From Coprinellus micaceus (taxonomy: Eukaryota > Basidiomycota > Agaricomycetes > Agaricales > Psathyrellaceae): a DNA stretch of 64,000 nucleotides. Both the position numbers and the translations under genes were made by a program. The stretch lies in contig OX596342.1 in assembly GCA_951394405.1 (NCBI GenBank), positions 1,364,001 through 1,428,000 on the forward strand, read 5' to 3'. Under the pieces are notes generated by a model that had not been told where the DNA came from, did no database searches, and saw only the letters and a program-made list of their open reading frames with translations. Numbering within the stretch: position 1 is the stretch's first letter; every line of letters starts with the position of its first letter. Positions 35,439 to 45,915 of this stretch are shown here, piece by piece.

Positions 35439-35833
35439 TAAGGCATAGCACGAGTCACCCGCGGGTATTGCACGTGATATATTGCGGACCGGATAGCCAC
35501 TTAAATTCTGCACCCAACGACATTTTTTTTGTGCAAAACGGTTCAGAATTGACTGGGCTACGCTCTTGCAAAGTTTCAGGGTGCTACCTTTACCCAATGT
35601 GGCAGGGCGCCCCATTCTTTTTGGAAACCCGTACACAAGTCAAAACAAGGCTATTTTCGGACTCATTGGCCCCTAACGTGGCCAGTTTTTGATGGATTCA
35701 AACCAAACTTGAAAAATATGTAGATAATTCAGTTTTGCACCGATTTACATACTTTTGGTATCAAAATGTTCGGAAAATTCGTGGCAATCACCTGACTCAT
35801 AAATACCCGCGAGTGCACTCGTGCTATGCCTTA
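35439..35833. mobile_element. hAT-type MITE, 395 bp, with 8-bp target-site duplication
   Basis: Terminal inverted repeats of about 30 bp begin TAAGGCATAGCACGAGT (left 35439-35469, right about 35803-35833). The 8-bp direct repeat ATACTCGC flanks it exactly (35431-35438 and 35834-35841). An 8-bp duplication is the hallmark of hAT transposition. No coding capacity. No counterpart is visible at the equivalent place in unit 2 (near 57400). Confidence 0.88.
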
Positions 35834-36285
35834 ATACTCGCGCACCGCTACCCCCCTCCAACCCCTCTATCCACCACCTATCCACCTTCGGCAATCTCGA
35901 AAGGCCAAACAGCGTCTTCCCCTCTCAGCGACGAACTCGATGCACCATGTTCGCCGGCCAATCATGCTGATGGTGGTGGAGGGGTGGGGTCAACACCAAC
36001 CGTAGATGAGCTATGCCGACCGTTAGTCTGACGAGGATGATGGGGTGGAGAGAGGCAGAGATATGGAGGAATGGTCTTCCGCGCAGAGGAGAAGAAGACA
36101 GTGGTTTAGTGCGATAACGCATGGCAGGGAGATGGAGAAGGTATCCCTTGAACGTCGAAGATTGTAGGCCCATGCCACGGGCGAAATCTATCGGAGGGTG
36201 GAGGAAGGCCATCCCGAATGTCAGATCAAGGAATGATCGACACCGACCCTCCATGGTAATCAGCACCATCACCGGCCTCAAGCAG

Positions 36286-36305
36286 TCTCTCTCTCTCTCT
36301 CTCTC
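36286..36305. repeat. (TC)10 microsatellite
   Basis: Ten TC dinucleotides in the decayed spacer of unit 1. Confidence 0.9.
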
Positions 36306-37791
36306 CTCCCTCCCTCAAATTCTTCCTTGCTTCCCTCCACGGGCCCACCGGAGTTCACCATCAGCGGGAGACGGCGTAATTGGCCGTAGCATGGCACTAT
36401 GCCTGCTTTCCCTACCCTTGATCCCCGCTGTACCACCAAACGTTTCACACCAAGCACATCTTCGGAGTTATTCGAACCTTCCTTACCGCCGCCTTCATCC
36501 TTCTCCTTGCCTCTGCGCTGCCTACCCCAGCTCCCCTCTTCTGTATTCAGAAGAGTGCCTTGGGACCACCGAGACCGTCCGTCCACGGCGGTGACTGAGG
36601 GAGGATGTATCGGTGTGGTGATCGAGCCCGGTCTGCGAGACGTCGCCGGTGGTGGACGAGCTGCAGGAGCGGGCTGAGGGGGTGTATTAGCCGACGTAGG
36701 CCAGAGGGATGAAAGGGACACGGAGTTTGAAAGAAAGATAAAGGGCCGGATGGATTTCTTGTTCGTTGAGTGGATGCAGATGTTTCTGCTTGGCTGCTGC
36801 ATCTCGCAGTAGGAGTCTATTCGTTTTCTCGGTTTAGCTACTTATCTATGAGATTGTTTGTCTCGACAGCCTTGTTACGATGCATTGACGTTTATAAGCC
36901 CTTGAATGATAGCGAGGCGAAGGGTTGCACTGCTGTGCGTGCCAGTTTGCGACTTGGATGGACCCGCGGAATGAAGACATTTTATTAGGATGGGAGGTAA
37001 ATACATCGATTGAATAAAAGATGTTGAAGTAACAACCAGGAATGGTTCCATTTAGGGTATACTCGTACGAGATGAGGAAGCGTCGATATGGCCGACGTAA
37101 GTTTCACGCACCGAATAGCAAAGCCTGGCGTTGTCTCCGCCAAAGAGAACGAAGAAAACGCGAGATCCATTCCGAAGGGTGGGCTGGGTAGTCCTTCATA
37201 AATACGAAAAGGTTGAACTGACGCCGCAGACTGGGGTGGGGGTGATACCGAGAGCGAGGGGCAGGAGGAGCAAGATGGTGGGGACAGCGGAAGCCGTACG
37301 AGTCAGGCACCTGAGGTACAAGGCGTAAACCTGCGTTCAGATACCGCTCTGCCCCGAGTTCTGCAAGCCGTACCCATTTCGCCATCTTCTATTCGCTCAG
37401 GCCCCACCTTGAGGGTGTATCAACGGGATGGAAGCAAGATAGGGGAAGGTGAAGGGGTGACGTACCACTGCGCGCAACTGGTGCTCGATCCCGCTCGTTC
37501 TCTGGTTGACAATCTGATGGTTTGTGCTATGGGGCGGCAGTCAATCCAGATGGCACGCGGGCTAAAGTTCTGCGCAGCCTCCCTTGTGGTACGGATAGGG
37601 AAGGAACGTAGTGAGCGAGGGTGAGAGGGTAGTGTGAACGTGAGAAAGGCATAGACGCGTCTGAAGTTGTCGATGATGCAGTGGGCGTCTCTTCATTACT
37701 CTCGCCTTTCTGCCAGACAAAGGGCACGCATTCCCCTGCCTCTAGCACAAGGCGATAATGGGAGTGGATATTCCGACGGAGAATTGACCAT

Positions 37792-38370
37792 GGAATCCAT
37801 ACCTGAACCCAAGTACGAGTTGAGCTCGTGGATCCATTGGCGCGTAGATGGGTGAGCTGACCAGCCTGCCTGTGTAGGAACACGATAGTACGCACTCTTC
37901 CCTCCTGTCCGTCAGCTCTACTCTGGGGGAGATATTGAGCCCAGTACGATGGGTCGATGGATCTGACCGGCTGCTTGAACGGTGTAGAGCGATAACGCAG
38001 GTTCGTGTTTCTTCTCAAAGGTTTTCATGTAGAAGGGTCACTCACGTTTTCCACCCCCCTCTTTCACACTCCCCCACTCCTCCCCACTCTCGCCCTCGCC
38101 GACTCCATTGCCGTTGTCCATCTCCCCAACGCGATCGACCCTGGCGTGCTTCTGATAACACCCGAACCATGGCATTCAAACTGTGACTCTCTCACCCGGT
38201 TGTCGACCAACGACCCCAATATCGCTTCTCCGTCCCTGCGTGGCTTCGGTCCATCGACGTCAACATTGGCGCCCTGTCTTCCATCGTCAACGATGCGCGA
38301 TACGCGATAAACACCCTCATCGACGCGCCGCATGCACGGGACCGCGACTCTCGCCCGAATCGCCCCCGTC
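37792..38370 (+). pseudogene. Unidentified gene remnant at head of unit 2
   Basis: Same blocks as 17629-18170: KYELSSWIHWRVDG, FHVEGSLTF, ALADSIAVVHL, LRGFGP and the frame-offset NIGALSSIVNDARYAINTL. It carries the same one-base offset near 38252. Confidence 0.4.
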
Positions 38371-38585
38371 CGACCGTATTCTCTCGCTCTGGACTCCTAT
38401 CGCCTCCCGCTACTACCCTGCGACTGTAATCGAAAAACAGAACTCAAAATCGCGTAAACCCTGGACACTGGACACTTCCCTCCCCTTTCCGTCTGCCCCA
38501 CTCGCTTTCGCTCTATCTACAACCGCTCCCTGCTCCGCCTGTTCCTTCCTTCCCCCGTCCCCATCTCACCTGGGGAACAAAACAG

Positions 38586-39562
38586 AATCAAAGGAGCCTT
38601 CGCCCTCTTCGACAAGCGCGGCACAGGCGCCGTCCCCCGCGAGACGCTCGGCGACCTCCTCCGTGCCCTCGGCCAGAACCCCACCCAGGCAGAGGTCGCA
38701 GAGATCGTGAGCTCGGCGCCCAGGGATGGTGAGTTATCCTTGATTTCTTCGTTTAGGTTCTTTTCCCTCTTTCTCTGGACGTTTCCAGAGTGGGGGGTTC
38801 GGGCAAGTCGAGTCGTGTTGGGGAGGGGATACTTTTTGAGGACGTACGCTTACGATTTACATAGTGGACTACAAGACTTTCCTGACAATTCTCAACCGCC
38901 CGGACGGGTTCAAGCCTGCCGGTACACCTGGTGCGTACTCTTTCCTCCCCCGTCTCTCCTTCTCTCGAACACTGTGCTGACGGTTGTGTTTTGGTTTTTC
39001 CTACGTTTACCCTACGACTTTGCGGCCGTCACTCCTCAATCTCGTGGCCTCGACAACCACAACATTCTCCCTCCCCTGGACTTGCTCGAACCACGCCCAA
39101 CTAAACTAAACGGCGGCACTCAATCAATCGACCCGCCTGGATTGACTCGCTGGTCATACGACGTCAATCCGCTCTCCCCCGCCTGTTCGAACGAAATCAA
39201 ACCACTATCTTTACCGGATCGCTCGCCGACAGAGGAGTTCATCCGTGGATTCCAGGTGTTCGATAAGGAAGGAAGCGGGTTCATCGGTGCTAGAGAGGTA
39301 GGTGTTTTCCTTTCGTTCTTTTCTCCCCCCATTCTTTCCTGCCTTCATTTCCATGCGGGGCTTCGCTCCACCCGTCCTCTTTCCGTATTCTACGAGAGAG
39401 AGAACCCTCGCTAACAAGTACCCACAGCTCCGCTACGTCCTCACCCAGCTCGAGGAGAAGATGAGCGATGAGGAGGTCGACGAGCTCTTGAAGGGCGTCT
39501 CTATCGGCGCGGATGGGAACGTAAACTATGAGTCGTTCGTCAGAACGATTCTGAGCCAGTAG
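38586..39562 (+). pseudogene. cdc4: Cdc4-type myosin light chain, copy 2, frameshifted near N-terminus
   Basis: Exons 38586-38728, 38865-38930, 39233-39297 and 39428-39562 align with copy 1. The first is one base short: copies 1 and 3 begin AATACAAAG at the acceptor, this one AATCAAAGG, which breaks the frame entering the first EF-hand. Other substitutions at conserved positions (FIGAGE to FIGARE; TQLGEK to TQLEEK) suggest relaxed selection. It could still be translated if an upstream exon supplied a different phase. The stop is 323 bp before NLR2. Confidence 0.72.
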
Positions 39563-39884
39563 GGGGTGTACTGTTTCGCGAGGATGTGACCGAAGGTGAC
39601 GTGGAGTCGGGATCGAATATAATATGGATATCTCTGTCACTTGGCTGTTCCCTTGCGTCCGCAGAATGTGGGCATCGAGCAAGGCTCCCCGAGTACCAAT
39701 GGCCACTCAAATACGAGAAGTATGACCAAATTTCGAGAGAAAATGTGATTTCCCTCACGGAGGAAATATGACATTTCGCAGTCAAACCGTCAAAGGTAAT
39801 CCCTTCACACCTTCATTTTATTCTGTGACCTCGAATTGGGCGGCCTCACGCTTGCCTCCTGCTACTCCCACTGTCTGCTATCCC

Positions 39885-42800
39885 ATGGCCAATACGCCCA
39901 ACTCATCGTCCAGTCGCACCAGAGATTGGTTCCGTCGCAAAAAGGATTGGGTGAAGGACAAGATCGGGTCCTCCAGCGCGCCAACGACCCGTGTTCACTC
40001 GCGGACGGGATTCTCAGCATCCGCAGCCGACATCGTCCTGGGACCGACACCGTCAAACCAACAAGGTGTGATTCTACCAACCCTCAGCGACAGAGCCGGA
40101 CTGATCTTGGGATTTAGGTCACCTCTCTCTTGCATCACCTGCTCCCTTGAGGCCAGCCCGATCCTTCCAGGATCCGGCGTCCTACGGTTCGTCTTCTCGA
40201 TGCGAAACTCCGTAAATATCCCTGACATTTATCGAGCAGACGCGGCTAGTGCACCAAATGCTCAAACCATCCTCGCACCTGCGCTTGCCCAGGCCTCCCA
40301 TGGTAAGCGCCCAGTTCCATCCCTAGATAAAATGCTCAACCCATTTCAGACTCCTCGGCTGCTCCCATCCCCTTCGCATCCGCAGCGATTCAGAACCAAG
40401 GTACGCCGCCTGAAGCTTTCGGGCTCCTCGCCTAACTGACTGGAAACCTTTTTCAAAAAAAGTCCCAAACAACGATTCAACTTTTCGAAGCGCCCTCACG
40501 CCATCCGCCGCGTCTCCCCCGCTTGGTTCGGATGGGGTCAGCTCACGCCCTGCCAACGAACCTTCTCCAGCACCATCTGGTGTGAAGAACGTCCTCAAGC
40601 GCTCATGGGACTTTACACGGACCCTCCTCAAGCATTTACCGGAACTTGTCGACGGAAACCCAGTGAAGGTGGCATTGGTTCTAGCGAAGGTCGTTTCCGA
40701 AATCGATAGTGTGCGTCCCAACCGCTTTTTGCCTGTTTCTCACTGACTCTCTTCAAATCTGCAGACTGTACGAGATAACATGGACAAAACGGAGCAGCAC
40801 ATCGCGTTGGTAGTAGCCCAGTTGAAGATTCTAGGAGACGACCGGGTTACGAGGTGGGGGTCGGATGGCCCGGAGATGCCTTGGCTAGAGGGATTCAAAA
40901 GGTGCGATCAGTAAACTCGGTTTGAAAGTGAGGGTGGTGGTGAACAAGTCTTTATGAGCAGAACCCTGAGCGACGAACTCGGAAAGTTATGTCAACTGAA
41001 AAAGGAGGGGATACTCGAGAAAATAGCGAGCCATGAAGACGAGAGATCTCAGATCTCCGCCATCTTCGAGCGTATCAATCAAGCCAGAATTCAGTTCGAG
41101 GTGTGTGCCGACTTATCTTAGCCGCTGCATCGAGTAACATTTCTCATTCTCAGCTCTCGACCAACCTCAGAGTGTATAAAGCTGTGGCCCGGATTGAGCA
41201 GGCTATCATGGTGAGTCGCATTACATCCAGCCTATATTATGTCACTCACCCGTGTGAAGCGGACGCTCCCGGACAAACTCCAACCATCACACATGGCCGA
41301 CCACCGATATCATATTGGAGGGAAGGTGCGGGAGACGTTACGACGTGAGGCTTGCACGCCCGGAACTCGGATTCGCACTCTACGGAGCATCGTCGATTGG
41401 GCCAAGTTGGCTGGTAGTGAGGATATCTTCTGGTTGTTTGGTCCAGCAGGCGCAGGCAAGACGACTATTGCGTACACTATCGCTCGCTTCTTCGAGGCTG
41501 CTGGAGAAGCTGACGGCACGGTCACCCTCGGTGGAAACTTTCTCTGCTCGCGTCAATTTGAAGAAACAAGGTCTGAAGCCCGGATCATCCGGACTCTCGC
41601 TTACCAGCTGGCGCGCAAGTGCGACGGCTTTGCCAACGCCCTGAATCAGTTGAAGAACTTTGATTCGATCCATCAGGACGTAGGTACTCAGATGCGCGAT
41701 TTCCTCGTGACTCCATGGCAGCAGCACCTATCGACGAGCGACCGGCTGTCGTCCGATGCACAGCAGTACCTCTTTCTCGTCGACGCTGTTGACGAATTGG
41801 AAGATGACGGCGGCCCAGCCTTCCTGTGTGACCTCATCGAGGCAGTCAACGCCAACCACTTGCACGGCATCAAGTTTTTCATTACGAGCCGCCCCCACCC
41901 AAAAATTGTCGACCTTGTCGAATTGTCTGAGCGAAAACAGCTCGTTCGGCTCCAGGACGTCGAGGAGGAGGAAGTCAAGTGGGATGTTGAAACGTACTTG
42001 GAGGCAAGCTTGCCCAACTTCAAAGGCTTGCCTGAGATGGGGCATATTAAGGACTATGCGGGAAGTCTCTTCATCTGTGCTGCAACGATCGTGAGGGCTC
42101 TCACTCTGGGGAGCCTACAGATCAAGGATCAGAAGAGGATTCTCCACAAGTTCATTTCAGCGAAGCTCAAGAATACAACCAACTTTCTCGACAATCTGTA
42201 TGGAGGAATACTCTCAGAGGCCTTCAGTCCGTTCGAAAGGGACGAGGACCTCCTCGCTGAGAAGCTTGCCATCCTGCACGCATTTTTGTGTACTACGGAG
42301 CGCACTTCAACTTCCGTTGTTGCTCGGCTGCTGGCTCCCCATGAAGGTCCTAGCCTTCCCTCCCCAAATGATGCGGATGATGTTCTGATGCGCCTCTATG
42401 CCGTCCTGTATCTCGACGAGCGCAATATTGTTCTCTCTTACCACAAGTCATTCGCCGATTACATGTTCGACCAGAACCGCTCCGGCAGATTTGCATGTGA
42501 CCAATCGTCGCAGCACTGCCTCCTTGCTCAACACTGCTTTAGCATCATGAACACAGGCCTCAAATTCAACATTGCCAACATCCCTTCGTCATTTCTCCTT
42601 GACTCCGAAAACACCAACTTGGAAACTCAAGTGGTCCAAAGCATCTCACCCGGGCTCAGCTATGCAAGCCGGAGTTGGTGCCATCATCTCTTGACAACAC
42701 CATACAATCCCTCCAATTCCTTCCCACCCACTCTCTCAGAATTCCTTCAGCTCAAAGTATTGTTCTGGATTGAGGCTATGAGCCTCCTCAAGTGCCCAGG

Positions 42801-45800
42801 ACAGTGTGATCCTGACCTTAAACAAGCAAGCAAATGGGTGGAAGCAGTAAGTAAATCCCCTGATATTTAAGAAACCTTCGTAATCTAAGTTGAAATTTAC
42901 AGAATGACCCTGTTTTAGCCCAGCAACTGATGGAGGCTGCATCCTATGCCCTCTACTTCAGTGGAAGCCCAGCATCTGCATCCACACCCCATCTCTACCT
43001 CTCAACACTTGCAACCTGGCCACACAATCATGGGCTTGCTCACACATGGAGATGCCACTTTCCTAGGATCCCCAATTTCAGGACCTTCAACTCTGAGAGT
43101 GGCTCAGCATTGATGCAAATCAGTGTACCTTGTGTCCCTTATGGACTAGCAATGAGTGCTGATGGATCACAAATCATTTGTGGTTTGGACAGCAACTCAG
43201 TCCAGATTTATGAAGCGTCAACTGGCAGGGAGCTGAAGGTCCTGACTGGCCATACCAACAAGGTCTTCTCAGTTGCCATTTCCACTGACAACATACACAT
43301 TGTTTCTGGGTCCAAGGACAACTCAATACGGATCTGGGATGCTTCCACAGGCAAGGAGCTGAAGATCTTGAAAGGCCACAAACACTGGGTCTGGTCAGTT
43401 GCCATCTCTCCTGATGGAACACAGGTTGTTTCTGGGTCAAGGGACAAATCTATCCGGATTTGGGATGTGTCTGCAGGAGAGCAGGTGAAGGTGTTGGAAG
43501 GCCACACTCATGCAGTCAATTCAGTTGCCATATCTGTTGCACCAGTAGGCGACATTTTTTTCCAAAATCCCAGACAGCTGCCTGAGGGGGTTATCCAAAA
43601 TTCCTTACAGGCCCCAGGCGCAGGCGCTGCCTGGTGATTATGGATAACGCACATTTCCCAATGCGGCAGCGTATTTATAGTTGGTACCTATTCTGGACAT
43701 GATGTGTTGGTTTCGATGGGATCAAATATAACATCGCACCCTCTTGCAAAGATCAAACAACCAAACGTTGCATTGGCGAGTGTCGAAAACAGTGTCAAAC
43801 GGCCTCAAATAAAATTTATTCTTAAATGTGCTCCAGCCGGCGGTCCTCATGCCACCATCCACCTGTCAATTCGAGGCCCTTGGGCCGAGCAAACAATGAG
43901 CGGCAGGAAGGAACGGGGGCCCCACGTATGTGACTGACGGTCCCATATCGGGGGCCGTGGGACCCTCCCCGGAGCATTGTGGGGCCCCCGCCGAAGGCGA
44001 GGGGTGCAATGCGGAGTGGGAGGGAGCTACCCATATGGGAATGTGGGGACTGCCGCGAATGGAAAATACTGTACATCATGTGACCAGTGTTGAGGACCGC
44101 ATTAGGAAAAAGGGGGTTATCCAAAACAACCAGGGAAGTGCCTGCCCCTGGGGCCTGTAAGGAATTTTGGATAACCCCCTCAGGCAGCTGATTGGGGATT
44201 TTGGAAAAAAATGTCGTCTACCCCTCTCTGTTGATGGGACCTGCATTGTTTCTGGGTCTGCTGACTGCTCAGTGCGGATCTGGGACATGTTGACAGGCAG
44301 GGAGCTGAAGACCCTGGAAGGCCATGAAGGTTCTGTCTGGTCAGTTGCAATCTCTGCTGATGGGACACGCATTGTCTCTGGGTCAGCAGACAAATCTGTC
44401 CGGATTTGGGAAGCATCCACAGGCAAGCAGCTCAAGGCATTGAAAGGCCACACTGGCACAGTCTATTCAGTTGCAATATCCCCCAACACAGCCCACATCA
44501 TTTCTGCATCAGTCGACCAAACTGTGCGGATTTGGAATCTGGCCACAGGGGAGGTCCTGAAGGTCCTGAAAGGCCACACAACCTGGGTCTGCTCTGTTGC
44601 CATTTCAGCAGATGGAGCACGCATTGCTTCTGGGTCAGGAGACCACTCAGTGCGGGTCTGGGATGCATCAGGGAAGGGAGTGGAAGCCATGGAGAGCCAC
44701 ACCAACCAGGCAGTTGCCAGTCCCACTGATGGAATTGCCATCGCCTCTGGGTCCAGCAATACCTCAACATCAGCACCAGTGCCAAATGATCTGACAGGCC
44801 AGACGCTGGAGGACCCTGAAGGTCATACAAGGCCTGTCAGATCAGTTGCAATATCTGCAGATGGAACATGCATCATTTCAGCTGGGGCCGACAACTCAAT
44901 CCGGATTTGGGATGCATCAACAGGCAAGCAGCTGCAAGTGCTGGAAGGTCATTCTGCCCCAGTCAGATCAGTTGCAGCCTCTGCTGATTGGACATTGATT
45001 GCTTCTGGTGCATGGGACAAGTCGGTGAGGGTTTGGGATGGGTTGATGGGCCAGGAGCTGAAGGTTCTGCAAGGCCACACCAGCCGGGTCAACTCAGTTG
45101 CCATTTCCATTGACACAACCTACATTGTTTCTGGGTCGGAGGACTGCTCCATACGTGTATGGCACGCATCAACAGGCAAGGAGCTGAAGGTCCTGAAAGG
45201 CCACAGACTTGGAGGGGTTGGGGCAGTTGCAATCTCAGCTGATGGAACACACATCATTTCTGGCTCAGCAGACAAATCTGTCCAGGTTTGGGATGTGTCC
45301 ACTGGGGAACAACTGAAGGTGTTGGAGGGCCATACCCACCAGGTCAATTCAGTTGCAATTTCTGCTGACATGGCACACATCATTTCCGGATCCTCCGACT
45401 GTTCAATCCGGATCTGGGATACATCAACAGGCGAGGAGCTCAAGGTCTTGGAAGGCCATGCAGCACCAGTCTGGTCAGTTGCAATCTCTGCTGATGGGAC
45501 ACACATCGTTTCTGGATCAGATGACTGGTCAATGCGTGTGTGGGATATGGCAACAGGAAGGGAGCTGGCAGTGCTGGAAGGCCACATGGACAAGGTCAGC
45601 TCAGTTGCAATCTCTGCCGATGGAAAAAGCATTGTCTCTGGGTCACTTGATCATTCAGTACGGTTATGGGACATCAATCCCACACCCGAGCCAAGCAACG
45701 AGGCAGGAAGGAGACTGTGCAGGGGTTGGATTCTGCCGCCTGACCGGGACGACCGCCTTATGTTTGTACCACCACACCTTGGCTTTCCCTCTCCCCACCA

Positions 45801-45915
45801 AGTTCGCATTTTCCCTTCCCCCAAATACCCTCCACCAACTGTGAACTTTGAGCAAGCCATGCTTGGAACTGATTGGCACGAATGCTACCTCCCCGAATCA
45901 GAACATCACACCTAA
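39885..45915 (+). pseudogene. NLR2: NACHT-WD40 protein interrupted by a MITE
   Basis: Same ten-exon plan as NLR1: 39885-40065, 40118-40186, 40240-40302, 40350-40400, 40463-40710, 40765-40901, 40959-41100, 41154-41210, 41260-42846 and 42903-45915. Walker A is GPAGAGKT at residues 377-384, with Walker B LVDAVDEL and TSRP. The 5' exon differs from NLR1 and NLR3 (MANTPNSSSSRTRDW). The last exon is split by a 687-bp element (43540-44226) inside WD unit 4. Removing the element and one target repeat restores a 2,319-bp in-frame exon and a 1,617-aa protein with the same 15-unit WD layout, so the insertion is recent. Without splicing, translation would end at about 43635, giving a receptor with only about three and a half WD units. 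A GT-AG pair within the element (43545-44187) could splice it out in frame. Confidence 0.85.
43540..44226. mobile_element. hAT-like MITE, 687 bp, in the WD40 exon of NLR2
   Basis: Termini are inverted repeats of about 75-90 bp: the left has GTAGGCGACATTTTTTTCC, then CAGCTGCCTGAGGGGG and TTATCCAAAATTCCTTACAG; the right reads the same in reverse complement. Flanks are TCTGTTG at 43533-43539 and 44227-44233; the eighth base differs (A versus C), so the duplication is 7 or a mutated 8 bp. The uninterrupted target is seen in NLR1 near 23410. There is no transposase frame. The interior resembles, inverted, that of the 11036-11786 element. Confidence 0.88.

Larger units (their letters stand above)
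17629..37791. repeat. Segmental repeat unit 1 (~20.2 kb)
   Basis: First of three head-to-tail units. It contains a remnant gene, cdc4 copy 1, NLR1 and about 12.5 kb of decayed sequence. Homology to unit 2 starts at GGAATCCATACC (17629 versus 37792) and can be followed in order: NLR 3' flank (25321 vs 46156), 25860 vs 47390, 27600 vs 49200, 28550 vs 50180, 31340 vs 53290, 32900 vs 54950, 34000 vs 56020, 36300 vs 57890, 37500 vs 59000. Divergence ranges from near zero to about 25% along the unit. Confidence 0.85.
32319..37791. other. Decayed spacer of unit 1, second part
   Basis: No intact gene. It contains two diverged copies of an internal repeat, a 395-bp MITE, a (TC)10 microsatellite at 36286-36305, and a segment (about 37640-37790) that recurs at the end of unit 2 and, more distantly, at 31150-31290 and 53150-53260 (around GTTGTCGATGAYGC). 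Confidence 0.45.
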
